From assembly GCF_946479275.1 (NCBI RefSeq), contig NZ_CAMLFE010000004.1:1-64000 (forward strand): a stretch of DNA of 64,000 nt. The letters run 5' to 3'. The notes below the pieces were generated by a model. The model did no database searches and was not told the DNA's origin. It was given only the letters and a program-made list of their open reading frames with translations. Shown piece after piece: positions 1 to 9,525 of the stretch. The position numbers and the translations under genes were made by a program. The stretch comes from an uncultured Bartonella sp. (lineage in GTDB: Bacteria; Pseudomonadota; Alphaproteobacteria; Rhizobiales; Rhizobiaceae). Within the stretch, counting starts at the first letter, position 1, and each line of letters starts with the position of its first letter.

Positions 1-445
1 CCTTATGAACCGGCTTTAAAATATCAATCCGGTCAAACAACATCTCGTAAGCAGTCAGCGATGTAAGCGGCATGGCGGCTGCCGTTTTGAAATCAAGACT
101 CTTCGGCTTAATGGCAACCAGTCGGCTATCTATCGCTTGAAATTCACTGTTCGAGCCTTGCCGGTTAATGGCTCCGGCATAATAGACTTCATCGCCTTCA
201 TGAAAACCGGTAACTTTCTTGCCAGTTTTTTGCACAATTCCGGAAGCGTCAAAACCCAAAATTCGTGGGCTACCGCCAAAAGGTTTTCCGGTTTGCCGCG
301 TTTTCACATCAATCGGATTGACCGAAACAGCTTGCACGGCAACCAACAGGTCATTGTCGCCGATTTCCGGCATATCAAGGTTAAAATCCTGCAATGACCG
401 ATTGTCACTAATCGGTAAATTCTCGAAATATCCGACGGCTTTCAT
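1..445 (-). CDS. zinc-type alcohol dehydrogenase / quinone oxidoreductase family, N-terminal part
   Basis: Partial gene running off the left edge; 148 codons are visible from the ATG at 445. The translation starts MKAVGYFENLPI and carries the GroES-like fold signature of the MDR family: VSVNPIDVKTR, then LGFDASGIV, then GDEVYYAG. It ends in the AAMPLTSLTAYEML region that precedes the NAD(P)-binding domain. This matches the zinc-binding alcohol dehydrogenase / NADPH:quinone oxidoreductase subgroup, probably a cytosolic NADPH-dependent reductase of quinones or enones. The C-terminal half, including the nucleotide-binding GxGxxG, lies outside the window, so substrate and cofactor cannot be judged. 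About 200 bp separate it from the ABC exporter upstream on the same strand. Confidence 0.8.
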   Translation of the reverse strand, partial: MKAVGYFENLPISDNRSLQDFNLDMPEIGDNDLLVAVQAVSVNPIDVKTRQTGKPFGGSPRILGFDASGIVQKTGKKVTGFHEGDEVYYAGAINRQGSNSEFQAIDSRLVAIKPKSLDFKTAAAMPLTSLTAYEMLFDRIDILKPVHK

Positions 446-642
446 ATGGGCTTTCCTTTAAGCGAGAAACATTCAAAACATCTATAAATTGCAAGGATAG
501 AAGACCATTCCTCTTCCTCCGGCAATCTAGAGTATTTTTAAAAGAAAGCCAGCGCAACCGGCAATTCTCTGATCGCTCAGATATGCTTTTGGTTAAGCCG
601 GACAAAGTGGAACGGGATTCTTATCTCCGAGGATTGCCATAT

Positions 643-2466
643 TTATTTGGCAATCTTTTTCTGCGATTGTGAAGAATCCGCCACATGGTCGATATCGTCG
701 AAGTCAGGATCTTTGAACTGCAAATCATGGAGATGCTTATAAAGCCCCCCTTCAATCTGTAACAGTTGATGTTGCGTTCCTTGTTCGACAATCTTGCCAT
801 TTTTCAGAACAACAATCTTGTCGGCACGCGAAATTGTCGAAAGCCTGTGGGCAATGACGATCGTCGTCCGGTTGGTGGTTAAACGTGCCAAAGCTTCCTT
901 GATCAAGGATTCAGATTCCGAGTCGAGCGCGCTTGTCGCTTCGTCCAATATCAAAATTTCGCTGTTACGCAACATTGCACGAGCAATGGCAATACGTTGT
1001 TTTTGGCCGCCCGAAAGATTGCCGCCATTATCACCGACATCGGTGTCGTAACCATTTGGCAGATCCATGATAAAATCATGCGCATTGGCAAGCTTGGCAA
1101 CTTCCTCGATTTCTTCTTCGGTCGCCCCTTCGCGTCCCAATCCGATATTATAGCGGACAGACCCTTGAAAGAGAAACGTATCTTGCCCGACATAAGACAT
1201 CAATTCGCGCAATGATTTGAAGCTGGCATCACGAATATCCTGACCATCAATCAGAATACGACCTTCCTGAGGATCATAAAGGCGCATGATCAGATTGATC
1301 ATCGTCGATTTACCCGATCCGGAAGGCCCGACCAATGCTGTCATCTTTCCTGCCGGAATATCAAGATTGATATCGTGAAGAACCATGTGGTCCTTCACAT
1401 AGGAAAAGCCGACATGTTCAAGCCGGACATCACCTTTGGAACGATCAAGATCAATCGGATTTTCTTTTTCCATGAGGGTGAGCGGGTGATCGAGAATTTC
1501 GAACATCATACGAACGCCGATCATACCCGATTCAATTTTGACACGCACATTGGCAACCCGCTTTGCCGGCTCATAGGCGAGAAGGAGCGCAACAATAAAT
1601 GACATCAGCTCGCCCTGAACGCCAACCCTTTGCGTGGCCATATAACCGGAAAAACAAATAACGACGGCAATGGCGATGCCGGCAAGAGTTTCCATAATCG
1701 GACTGGTTGCAGCTTCCAGCGTGGCAATGCCATTTGAACGTACTTCTACATCGGTAATTGCCTTATTCATGCGCCGCTTCATCAGCTCTTCCAGCGAGAA
1801 AGCTTTAATGACACGAATGCCAATCGTCGTTTCCTGCATAACCTGAATGATTTCGGCAATGGAGGAAAGTTCTTTTTCCATCAGGCCGCGAACGCGTTTC
1901 AGAACTTGGCGAACACCGATAAAAGCAATGGGGCCGACAGCCAATGCTATGATACTTAAGAGAAAATTCTGATAGAGCATCACCGCAAGAAGACTGATAA
2001 CCGAAAAAAGATCACGTACAAATGTGGTTACAATCGTATCAATGATACTGCGAGCGGCATTCGCATTCTGTGTGACACGCACAAGCAGATCGGATGAAGA
2101 TGTATTCTGATAAAAAGCGACACCTTGCTGCATAAGGCGTGAATAAATACGGCGCTGTTGTTCGGCAACAATGCTATTTCCGGCTTTGCTCAAAAAATAG
2201 CTTTGCGCAAATGTGGAAAATCCTTTGACAATGAAGATAACCGCCACACCGACTGAAACCATCGCGATGATCTCGAAATCATTCGCTTCAATGATGTGAT
2301 TAACAACATCACGCATAATCCAGGCGCTAGCGCCGGTTGTAGCAGAGATCACAAGCATTGAGATAATCGCACAAATATACCAGAAGGCATGTTTGCGGAA
2401 GTTATCATGAAGCAAACGTACAATGAGCTTTTTATCAAATGATGATATCTGCTTTTTTTTCGCCAT
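643..2466 (-). CDS. msbA: ABC exporter, fused transmembrane and ATPase domains (MsbA-like)
   Basis: A 607-residue half-transporter expected to work as a homodimer in the inner membrane. Residues 1 to about 330 form the six-helix ABC exporter domain. The ATPase domain follows with Walker A GPSGSGKST near 378, signature LSGGQ near 482, Walker B ILILDEATSALD near 502 and the switch histidine in IVIAHRLST. Size and domain order match MsbA and related lipid or multidrug exporters; the choice between lipid A flipping and drug export is open. The frame extends upstream to a TTG at 2526, but the ATG at 2466 has an AAAGG stretch before it and gives the usual length, so it is preferred. The gene is flanked by non-coding DNA on both sides, suggesting its own transcript. 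Confidence 0.85.
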   Translation of the reverse strand: MAKKKQISSFDKKLIVRLLHDNFRKHAFWYICAIISMLVISATTGASAWIMRDVVNHIIEANDFEIIAMVSVGVAVIFIVKGFSTFAQSYFLSKAGNSIVAEQQRRIYSRLMQQGVAFYQNTSSSDLLVRVTQNANAARSIIDTIVTTFVRDLFSVISLLAVMLYQNFLLSIIALAVGPIAFIGVRQVLKRVRGLMEKELSSIAEIIQVMQETTIGIRVIKAFSLEELMKRRMNKAITDVEVRSNGIATLEAATSPIMETLAGIAIAVVICFSGYMATQRVGVQGELMSFIVALLLAYEPAKRVANVRVKIESGMIGVRMMFEILDHPLTLMEKENPIDLDRSKGDVRLEHVGFSYVKDHMVLHDINLDIPAGKMTALVGPSGSGKSTMINLIMRLYDPQEGRILIDGQDIRDASFKSLRELMSYVGQDTFLFQGSVRYNIGLGREGATEEEIEEVAKLANAHDFIMDLPNGYDTDVGDNGGNLSGGQKQRIAIARAMLRNSEILILDEATSALDSESESLIKEALARLTTNRTTIVIAHRLSTISRADKIVVLKNGKIVEQGTQHQLLQIEGGLYKHLHDLQFKDPDFDDIDHVADSSQSQKKIAK

Positions 2467-2915
2467 AAACAGCTGAACCTTTTTAAACGGCTGCTTTTGG
2501 TGAAAGATAATTTGCTTCTTCACCAACAGCCACTATCGCTAGTCTCGTTCCTATCCTGTTAAAAGGACAGATGCAAGAAATCCGTCTGTTCTGTCATATG
2601 AATTAACGTTGATTATTAAACGGAACAAATTTATTCCAAAATTTTACGCCATTCAAATAAATCTACTATCCCAAAAATGCACAATACTATCCTGAAAACG
2701 CAGGCAAATGAAAAGCGGCTCTGCCAGACTCTGGCCATTCAACAGGCTAATTTTGAGACTTTATCCAAAAGGCATCAGGTCTTCAGAGTGTTCTTGAATA
2801 ATGAAGAGCAAGCGTGTTTATCAATAATGGCCAATGAACGCTTAACAATAAAAAATCAGCCATTCGGTAACTTTCTATCAAACATATCCAAACTATTTGC
2901 CATCATTTATGATTC

Positions 2916-2955
2916 GCCAAATTTGAAAGATATTTGCCAAATTTGAAAGATATTT
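2916..2955. repeat. 20-bp perfect tandem duplication
   Basis: The unit GCCAAATTTGAAAGATATTT occurs twice head to tail (2916-2935 and 2936-2955). A recent slippage duplication in non-coding DNA is the simplest reading; the copy number may vary between strains. Confidence 0.9.
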
Positions 2956-3225
2956 GTTTGTGTGAATCGAAATGAGTAAAAAACCGCATGGTTTAGTGTT
3001 CGTTTTATGAACGATGATCCAAATTCGTCGAACAACCAAATGAAGATACTTGCCAATCTACTGTTATAGATTAACCGATACGCCAACATAACGGAAATTT
3101 TCGCGCCGAATATCGCCCGTGGATGTTGGCACGCGATTCAACGAACATCCCCGTCAGGCTTCCTAATAAAAAGCATTATGGCGCCAGATCAACAGTTCAT
3201 TATGATTCCGAACGACGACAAAGAA

Positions 3226-3258
3226 CTCCAGACCATACTTTCAATGGATGATCTGGAG
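3226..3258 (-). terminator. hairpin, possible terminator of the secreted-protein gene
   Basis: On the minus strand CTCCAGATCAT and ATGGTCTGGAG form an 11-bp stem with one U-G wobble and an 11-nt loop, about 50 nt past the stop at 3308. The following bases are TTCTTTG, a weak U tract, so termination is plausible but not certain. Confidence 0.4.
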
Positions 3259-3307
3259 CCTTATTCTAAAAATGCCAAACGACGGAATCTAACGTCTTTT
3301 CAAGTAC

Positions 3308-4273
3308 TTATTTTTTTTCTTCGTTTCTTAATTTTATGCTATCGGCTGTTTTTTCAATCTCGTTACTATAGGCAGCCAATGTGCCTTTTTCGCCGGTCGC
3401 ATGCATAAAAATTGGATGTCCGTCATTTCCGACCGCAGCATAGATAACGAGATCAACAGGATCGCCTTTCATAAGGGCGGTTGCCTGTAAACGAAGTCCC
3501 GAATGGCCGGCAAATTTTGTAGTCGAGGTCTTGCGATCCTCAACATTATTGACGGTTCCTTTGATAGATTGAAGATAAGTATCGACAACTTTATCAAGAG
3601 GTGCATTCTGAGCAGTCTCGAGCCCTTTTGTTACGATAATATCAGGACGTTCGACATCATCTTTCGTGTAAGCCGGAATTGTGAGCATTGCTGAACTGTT
3701 CATAATTGATCCGACAAATTCGAACGGTGGTTGGGCGCCAAAAGTAAAGGGCAAAGCACTTAATTGATCAGTTTCGTCATTATGGCTGGCAAGCGAAACA
3801 GAATTGAAGATCTTCATCGCATCATCAGCCGCAAATTTTTCGGTCTCGGGTGCTTGCACTGTTATGACATAAGATGCATTCGACGCAAAAAGCATTGATG
3901 ACCATTTGTCAAAAACACCATTAGCAGCGGTTTGCTTGCCTTTGTAGACGGTTAAAGCATAGCCATCGCGTGATTTTGTTTTGAGCTGCGCTGCAATTTC
4001 ATAATGCTGCGCACCCATTGCTGCTGTAAATTTACTCTGATCGTTGAAAAGCTCCTTCATCCTGTCACTTGCCGGAGGCATGGTCGCAACAAGAATGGAA
4101 GCCCCGGTTTGTTTATCGACAAAGCCGCTAAAATCGGTTGTCAGAGTAAAGCTGTCGGGGACACTGATATATACCGCCGTTCCGGGAACTTTTTGGTATA
4201 CAGCAGCTTGAGTAGCTATCGGTGCCAAGCATAAAGCAATAACAGCAGAAATGAGTCGTATTGATTTATACAC
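3308..4273 (-). CDS. secreted/periplasmic protein of unknown function
   Basis: A 321-residue protein I do not recognise. The first 23 residues are a Sec signal peptide (KSIRLISAVIALCLAPIATQA, cleavage likely before AVYQK). The mature part has two similar-looking halves: one follows VYISVPDSFTLTTDFSGFVDKQTGASI, the other follows ALPFTFGAQPPFEFVGSIMNSSAML, each ending in a stretch like ADSIKL or FNSVSLA. That pattern suggests a duplicated periplasmic fold, by inference only. The start is GTG at 4273, supported by GGAGG eight bases upstream. The amino acid permease lies upstream on the same strand with a 111-bp gap; no functional link is evident. Confidence 0.75.
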   Translation of the reverse strand: MYKSIRLISAVIALCLAPIATQAAVYQKVPGTAVYISVPDSFTLTTDFSGFVDKQTGASILVATMPPASDRMKELFNDQSKFTAAMGAQHYEIAAQLKTKSRDGYALTVYKGKQTAANGVFDKWSSMLFASNASYVITVQAPETEKFAADDAMKIFNSVSLASHNDETDQLSALPFTFGAQPPFEFVGSIMNSSAMLTIPAYTKDDVERPDIIVTKGLETAQNAPLDKVVDTYLQSIKGTVNNVEDRKTSTTKFAGHSGLRLQATALMKGDPVDLVIYAAVGNDGHPIFMHATGEKGTLAAYSNEIEKTADSIKLRNEEKK

Positions 4274-4384
4274 TGTTCGGACCTCCAGTATTCTAAACCA
4301 CCTAATGCATCAACACGTTGAACCACATATTTAATATAATACCTAGAACGATTATAAGATAGAAATGTTCAACAAAAAACACCG

Positions 4385-5836
4385 TCATGATGGATCAGTC
4401 ACGGAAATGTGACGAGCTATGTTACTCTTTCTGTAACCGTAACAAAAATAGAACACGATTCCAATAAGGTTCCATATGAGAAAATAGAATTGGGTTTTCG
4501 AAGGCAGGCTGAAAAACAGATAAATACACCCGATTGCGCTCACCGGCCCGACAATCCACACGAAAGGTGTTTTGAATTTTCTGGGAATATCTGACGCAGT
4601 TTTCCGCAAGACAACCAGACAAATACCGACAGAAGTAAAAGCAACCAACGTTCCGGCATTGGCCAATGCCGCGATTTCATCGAGCCGGAAAAGCCCGGCA
4701 ATGGCGGCAATAATGACGGCGGTAAAAAGCGTCGTTGCAACCGGCGTTCCGGTTTTTGCACTGACGCGAGAAAGGAAACCGGGAAGGGTACCATCGCGTC
4801 CCATAACAAAAAATATGCGCGTCTGACCGTAAAAGAATGCCAGTAACACTGTCGGCAAAGCCACAACAGCAGCAATACCGATGATACCGGCAATACTATT
4901 GGAATTGAGACTACGCAAAATATGTGCAAGTGGCTCCTCGCTGTGGGAAAATGCCGTGTAATGAAGTGCACCCACTGCGCCAAGACCGACGAGAACATAA
5001 ATAATGATACAGACGATCAGCGAACCGACGATGCCGATCGATAGATCGCGCCTTGGCTGCTTGGTTTCTTCAGCAGCCGTTGCAATTGTATCAAAACCAT
5101 AGAAGGCAAAGAATATAATCGCGGCCGCGGCCATGACACCACGTTCAACGCCATCAGGCGACATGACTTTGGAAAAACCATTCGGCATGAAAGGATGAAG
5201 ATTTTCAATATTGAAATGCGGCAGCGTAACAATAATGAAAAGCACAAGAGCCGCTATCTTGATAAGAACGAGGAACAAATTCAACGTTGCACTTGCTTTG
5301 GTACCAATAATCAACATTCCGGCAATAACAAAAACAATAAAAACTGCAGGAAGATTGACAAGACCATGGAGTTGGGTCGCAGGATCAACGGCATTATAAC
5401 CGGCTGTCAGCCAGAACGGCAGATGAATGCCGATGCCGTGCAAAAAACCTGTTGCATAGGCCGACCAGCCGACGGCAACAGTACTTACAACCAGCGAATA
5501 TTCGAGAATAAGACTCCACCCGACAATCCAGGCAATCAGCTCTCCTAATGCAGCATAGGAATAGGTATAGGCTCCTCCGGCAAGCGGAATAAGAGTGGCA
5601 AGTTCGGCATAGGCAAATGCGGCACATGCACAAATAACACCGGCAATCACAAAGGATAACAGCACTGCCGGCCCTGCTCTGTCGGCGCCAATGCCGATCA
5701 AGGTATAAATGCCGGTACCGACGATTCCTCCAACCCCCAAGGCAACAAGATGATGCCAGCTCAATGTCGGAATGAGCTTACGCTCGCTATCCGAAGTTTG
5801 CTGAACAACCGGTTTACGTCTAAGCCATTCTGACAC
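4385..5836 (-). CDS. APC-family amino acid permease
   Basis: A 483-residue inner-membrane protein with about twelve hydrophobic segments. The N-terminal GVGGIVGTGIYTLIG is the unwound first helix (GxGxxxGxG) that binds the substrate backbone in the amino acid-polyamine-organocation superfamily, and FFAFYGFDTIATAAEETKQPRRDLS is the conserved helix 6 to loop region. The sequence most resembles bacterial YfnA/CAT-type cationic or branched amino acid permeases; the exact substrate is not readable. The start is GTG at 5836, with GGGAG eight bases upstream and MSEWLRRKP as the first residues. It stands alone, separated from infC by the infC terminator. Confidence 0.85.
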   Translation of the reverse strand: MSEWLRRKPVVQQTSDSERKLIPTLSWHHLVALGVGGIVGTGIYTLIGIGADRAGPAVLLSFVIAGVICACAAFAYAELATLIPLAGGAYTYSYAALGELIAWIVGWSLILEYSLVVSTVAVGWSAYATGFLHGIGIHLPFWLTAGYNAVDPATQLHGLVNLPAVFIVFVIAGMLIIGTKASATLNLFLVLIKIAALVLFIIVTLPHFNIENLHPFMPNGFSKVMSPDGVERGVMAAAAIIFFAFYGFDTIATAAEETKQPRRDLSIGIVGSLIVCIIIYVLVGLGAVGALHYTAFSHSEEPLAHILRSLNSNSIAGIIGIAAVVALPTVLLAFFYGQTRIFFVMGRDGTLPGFLSRVSAKTGTPVATTLFTAVIIAAIAGLFRLDEIAALANAGTLVAFTSVGICLVVLRKTASDIPRKFKTPFVWIVGPVSAIGCIYLFFSLPSKTQFYFLIWNLIGIVFYFCYGYRKSNIARHISVTDPS

Positions 5837-6010
5837 TCTATCTACTCCCTACTCTTACACTTACCGCCCTACAATGCTCCCAAATTAGAAGCATGTATCC
5901 CTTCACGGTATAAAACGCGAAACTCCAACTTTTTTGTTCTATAAATATAAAAATAAAATGCGATGTTTTTACTATTTCATTTATTGGCTAACAATTGCAA
6001 CATAAAAAGG

Positions 6011-6044
6011 TAATAAAAAAGCACCGTTATTAACGGTGCTTTTC
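6011..6044 (-). terminator. rho-independent terminator after infC
   Basis: AGCACCGTTA and TAACGGTGCT (6020-6029 and 6031-6040) are perfect inverted arms. On the minus strand they are followed by TTTTTTATTA, placed 15-45 nt beyond the infC stop. The stem also has a short T run on the other strand. Confidence 0.85.
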
Positions 6045-6057
6045 AAATTTCATCGCC

Positions 6058-6594
6058 TTATTTGGGAGCGATGACCATCATCATCTGTCGTCCTTCAAGC
6101 TTAGGCTCGGCTTCCACTTTCGAAATACCGGACGTATCTACTTTTAAACGTTCGAGAAGCTGCATACCCAATTCCTGGTGGGCCATTTCACGGCCACGAA
6201 ACCGAAGGGTAATCTTCACCTTGTCGCCACCTTCAAGAAATTTTGCGATCGCCTTCATCTTTACCCCGTAATCGTGGGTATCGATATTCGGCCGCATCTT
6301 GATTTCTTTAATTTCCACAGTCTTCTGCTTTTTACGAGCCTCGGACGCTTTTTTCTGGTTCTGATATTTCAGTTTGCCAAGATCGATGATTTTACAAACC
6401 GGAGGTTCCGCATTGGGAACAATCTCTACGAGATCAAGACCAGCCTCTTCAGCCATTGCCAAAGCATCGTGCGTTGAAATAATCCCGTGATTATGCCCTT
6501 CATGATCAATAAGCTGTATACGAGGAATGCGAATATCCTGATTGGAACGCGGCCCATCTTTTGGGGTTGGCGTTGATTTAAACGGTCGGCGAAT
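6058..6594 (-). CDS. infC: translation initiation factor IF-3 with ATT start
   Basis: IF-3 binds the 30S subunit, blocks premature 50S joining and proofreads start codons. The frame continues upstream of the first ATG (6462) for 44 codons that are clearly IF-3: [18 protein letters not shown], then [19 protein letters not shown]. The only plausible start is ATT at 6594, which has GGGAG nine bases upstream and an in-frame TAG just before that. This gives 178 residues, the normal IF-3 length. AUU as infC start is the known basis of IF-3 autoregulation in other bacteria. The C-terminal domain shows [17 protein letters not shown] and FRGREMAH. The ribosomal protein genes rpmI and rplT are not adjacent here. 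Confidence 0.95.
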   Translation of the reverse strand: MRRPFKSTPTPKDGPRSNQDIRIPRIQLIDHEGHNHGIISTHDALAMAEEAGLDLVEIVPNAEPPVCKIIDLGKLKYQNQKKASEARKKQKTVEIKEIKMRPNIDTHDYGVKMKAIAKFLEGGDKVKITLRFRGREMAHQELGMQLLERLKVDTSGISKVEAEPKLEGRQMMMVIAPK

Positions 6595-6690
6595 GGTCGG
6601 TTCTCCCTATAATAGTTTCAATTCTTCAGCCTTGACATAAGCTATCCGTTAAAAATAGGCGGGGTGACTTGATAGAACAAAGCTTCCTCG

Positions 6691-6713
6691 CCGGATATAT
6701 GGTTTATATCCGG
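6691..6713 (-). promoter_or_regulatory. hairpin in the infC upstream region
   Basis: CCGGATAT (6691-6698) and ATATCCGG (6706-6713) form a perfect 8-bp stem with a 7-nt loop, about 97 bp upstream of the infC start. If the transcript starts further up, this would sit in the leader; a role is not established. Confidence 0.35.
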
Positions 6714-6889
6714 ATAAACTTATATCTTCTCTGTCATATACAAATTGACGCTTGAAAACAACCGAAATACTAGGCTTTTAACGAATATTGCCGTGAAAGA
6801 GCTATTAAGGGTTTAAGTTCGCCAATTTCCGGTTAGAATAAAACTGTTCGAAATAAATCCGGGTTTTCAAACTGTGCAAGGAGCCTTTA

Positions 6890-7663
6890 ATGGAAAATGG
6901 TGATCTTGAATTTCTGACTGTAGGCCATCAAAAACTCGCCATTCGCGCTTTGAAGGGGAGTAAACATCCCGGCCTGATGTGGTTACCCGGTTACCGTTCA
7001 CATATGATGGGCGGCAAAGCTCTTGCATTAAACGAATTTGCAAAAAACAATGATTATCCTTTTTTACGTTTTGATTATTCGGGGACTGGCGAATCAGAAG
7101 GCGATTTCCATCAGGGCAGTATTTCCAAATGGTTAGAGGAAAGTCTGATACTTTTTGAAAAATTTTGCCAAGAGCCGCAAATTATTGCCGGCTCGTCAAT
7201 GGGTGGTTGGATTGCGCTTCGCATGGCACAAATTCTTGCCAAAAAAAATATTCCGCTTGCCGGTTTGCTACTTTTAGCACCTGCACCAGATTTTACGCGC
7301 GATCTTGTTCGCCCGCAAATGACAGATGAACAGAAAAAGGAACTTGATAAACAGGGTTTTTTTGAAGTTCCTTACGAAAAGGACATGGAGCCTGTACCTT
7401 TTACAAAAATTTTCCTTGATGACGGCGATAAAAATCTCGTTATGGACGGGCTCATTGATATCAACTGTCCCGTCCACATCATACAAGGAATGGCCGATAA
7501 TGAGGTTCCTTATCAGCATACGCTCGAACTTGTTGAACATCTTCCCTTCAACAATGTCACGCTGACGCTGGTTAAAGACGGCGAACATCATCTTTCGCGA
7601 CCCGAAGATATTGCCATAATTCTTGATGCTCTAAAGATGTTGATAGAAAATCATGACCACTGA
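6890..7663 (+). CDS. alpha/beta hydrolase
   Basis: A 257-residue cytosolic serine hydrolase. The nucleophile elbow GSSMGG sits at residues 101-106 with Ser103 as nucleophile. The first strand and oxyanion region are MWLPGYRSHMMGGKA, followed by RFDYSGTGES. The late acidic residue lies in IQGMADNEVPYQH and the catalytic histidine in DGEHHLSRPEDI. Overall it resembles the ABHD10-like or general esterase/thioesterase group, with no more specific substrate call possible. The ATG at 6890 follows AGGAG with six-base spacing. It is divergent from infC and followed by 240 bp of non-coding DNA. Confidence 0.8.
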   Translation: MENGDLEFLTVGHQKLAIRALKGSKHPGLMWLPGYRSHMMGGKALALNEFAKNNDYPFLRFDYSGTGESEGDFHQGSISKWLEESLILFEKFCQEPQIIAGSSMGGWIALRMAQILAKKNIPLAGLLLLAPAPDFTRDLVRPQMTDEQKKELDKQGFFEVPYEKDMEPVPFTKIFLDDGDKNLVMDGLIDINCPVHIIQGMADNEVPYQHTLELVEHLPFNNVTLTLVKDGEHHLSRPEDIAIILDALKMLIENHDH

Positions 7664-7904
7664 AAACAATGTTTTGATGATTGAACAGAAAATCCGGCCG
7701 GTTTTATAATTCGGAAAATCCCGTTAACAGAGCAAAAGCAAAACGGCGAGAATCGCCGGTGAAAATTGTTTGCCTCCAAAATTGACAAATAGAATGCAAA
7801 ACAAAAATTCGCCGAATGTTCTTCGGAGTGAATTTAAAGCGAATCTTTCCGGGATATTTTTACCTATCTCTTCAAAAAATGCTTTTTATTATTAAATAAA
7901 GGCC

Positions 7905-8669
7905 ATGTTTTTTTCCAAGCCTCGCACTCACCATTTTGAACCAGAAAAGTTACAGCTGACGTTGCAATTGTCGGATCGTGCCTTGCCGCTTACGATCGTA
8001 ACAAGTGCGCGAGCAAAAAGGCTGACATTGCGGATAGAGGCCGGTGGAAAAGGCGTGCGTGCAACTATCCCACCAAGAACATCTGAAGAAGAGGTCATGA
8101 ACTTCGTCGAACGTTACAAGGGATGGATAGAAAACCGCATTTCCCGTTTGCCTCCTCCACAGGAGACCCCGATGTTGAGAGCCGGTGCGGCTATACCTAT
8201 CCTCGGTTATCCTTATGAAATTATTCATCAGGAAGGGCGCGGCAATGTCACTATTATTCAGAATGATAATGGCAAAGGCGGGAAAATCATTGTTTATGGT
8301 GATAGTCGGCATTTGCCGCGACACATTAGCGAAGCATTGAAGAAACAGGCTGCCCGCATTATCGGCCCGCTTGTTGAAAAGCATAGTCAAACAGTCGGCC
8401 GCAAACCGGTTTCCATTCGCTATAAAGATACCAGAAGCCGATGGGGGTCTTGCTCGGCCGACGGTCATTTGTCGTTTTCATGGCGCATTGTCATGGCGCC
8501 CATGGGGGTCATTGATTATCTTGTTGCTCATGAGACGTCCCATCTTATTGAGATGAACCATGGCCCCAAATTCTGGGCGTTATGCGAAAAATTGTGTCCA
8601 CGCACAAAAGAATATAAGGCATGGCTCAAGCGCAATGGACAGGCACTTCATGCAATCGACTTCAAATAA
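7905..8669 (+). CDS. YgjP-type (DUF45) putative zinc metallopeptidase
   Basis: A 254-residue member of the YgjP/SprT-like family (DUF45, M48-type metal site). The zinc motif HETSH is at residues 209-213 (VAHETSHLIEMNHGPKFW), with the third ligand likely the histidine in MNHGPKFW. Just upstream is RYKDTRSRWGSCSADGHLSFSWRIVMAP, the family signature. The biological substrate of this family is not known. No signal peptide is present, so it is probably cytosolic. The start at ATG 7905 has only AAGG close upstream. Confidence 0.85.
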   Translation: MFFSKPRTHHFEPEKLQLTLQLSDRALPLTIVTSARAKRLTLRIEAGGKGVRATIPPRTSEEEVMNFVERYKGWIENRISRLPPPQETPMLRAGAAIPILGYPYEIIHQEGRGNVTIIQNDNGKGGKIIVYGDSRHLPRHISEALKKQAARIIGPLVEKHSQTVGRKPVSIRYKDTRSRWGSCSADGHLSFSWRIVMAPMGVIDYLVAHETSHLIEMNHGPKFWALCEKLCPRTKEYKAWLKRNGQALHAIDFK

Positions 8670-8847
8670 TCGATCGGAAAAATCGCGATCACTGTCGCAA
8701 CCTTAAAAAATTTTTACCGGCTTTATACAAAAAACAAGCTCGAATAGATCGCAATTTATAAAATATGCTGTTGATATTGCCTGCAAAATAACGCCGAAAA
8801 GACCGTGGATTTATTAAAACGCCAGCACCTTGGGGGAACTATGAAAG

Positions 8848-9525
8848 TTAGGCATCAAGCCCCATTTGCCAGAATTCGGTTTCAAGGCGGGTTGCCGTGT
8901 TGAAAATTTTGCTCAAGCGCTCAAACCTCACTTTACTGTCATCTGCCGCGGCAAGTTTGTTAAAACTTTCAAGAAAAGCCTGAACACCATTCAGATAATC
9001 TTCGCTTTTATAATTATTAATCCATTCCGAATAGGGATTGCCTTTGAACACCGTCTTATCAGAGTTGACGAGATTAAGACCGATTTCGGCATAGCCTGCA
9101 ACACAAGGTATCAAGGCTGTCATTAAATCGAGTCTATCGCCCGAATATCCGACATCCAGAACAAAACGGGTATAGGCAATGGTCTGAATAGCTTCTTCTG
9201 ACCGGCTCATCTCCTGTTCCGATATTCCCCACTTTTTTGCATAGGCAACATGAAGCGGCATTTCCTCGGCAATGGCTTTAAGCCCGTCAAGCGCTTCTCT
9301 GATATCGGAAACATTTGTAGATTTTGCTGCAAGCAACGCGTAGCCGCGAGAAAAATGAACAAGAAACAGATAGTCTTGCGTTAAAAACTTTCTGAAACAT
9401 TTTTCAGGAAGTGTTCCTGCAGCCAATTGGTTGACAAAAGAATGAGACGTATAAGCCTGCCACAACGGACCCGCGTTTTTCCGCAATTGTCCGAAAGTGC
9501 CTTGTTCGAAATCAGGTTTTTTCAT
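8848..9525 (-). CDS. tenA: TenA family aminopyrimidine aminohydrolase (thiaminase II)
   Basis: TenA hydrolyses aminopyrimidine breakdown products of thiamine (such as amino-HMP) so the pyrimidine can re-enter thiamine synthesis. The 225-residue protein has the family landmarks: FLTQDYLFLVHFSRGYALL with the substrate-binding Asp, IPCVAGYAEIGLNL with the catalytic Cys, and a C-terminal LETEFWQMGL with the catalytic Glu. The frame extends upstream to 9552, but the ATG at 9525 has a strong GGAGG four bases ahead and is chosen. Its start overlaps the stop of the upstream secreted-protein gene (TGATG), implying translational coupling. No TPP riboswitch consensus is seen upstream, and no other thi genes are in the window. 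Confidence 0.9.
   Translation of the reverse strand: MKKPDFEQGTFGQLRKNAGPLWQAYTSHSFVNQLAAGTLPEKCFRKFLTQDYLFLVHFSRGYALLAAKSTNVSDIREALDGLKAIAEEMPLHVAYAKKWGISEQEMSRSEEAIQTIAYTRFVLDVGYSGDRLDLMTALIPCVAGYAEIGLNLVNSDKTVFKGNPYSEWINNYKSEDYLNGVQAFLESFNKLAAADDSKVRFERLSKIFNTATRLETEFWQMGLDA

Larger units (their letters stand above)
2467..3307. other. intergenic region with a tandem repeat and a hairpin
   Basis: About 840 bp without a convincing gene, except for any upstream extension of the exporter. It holds a perfect 20-bp tandem duplication (2916-2955) and an 11-bp hairpin (3226-3258) described separately. Two short frames (2677-2946 and 3178-3408, plus) lack ribosome sites and recognisable protein features. 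Confidence 0.6.

Noticed and set aside
2677-2946. 89-codon plus-strand ORF
   Set aside because: No ribosome site, no recognisable domain, and it runs through the tandem duplication.
3178-3408. 76-codon plus-strand ORF
   Set aside because: It overlaps the 3' end of the secreted-protein gene and a hairpin; no protein signature.
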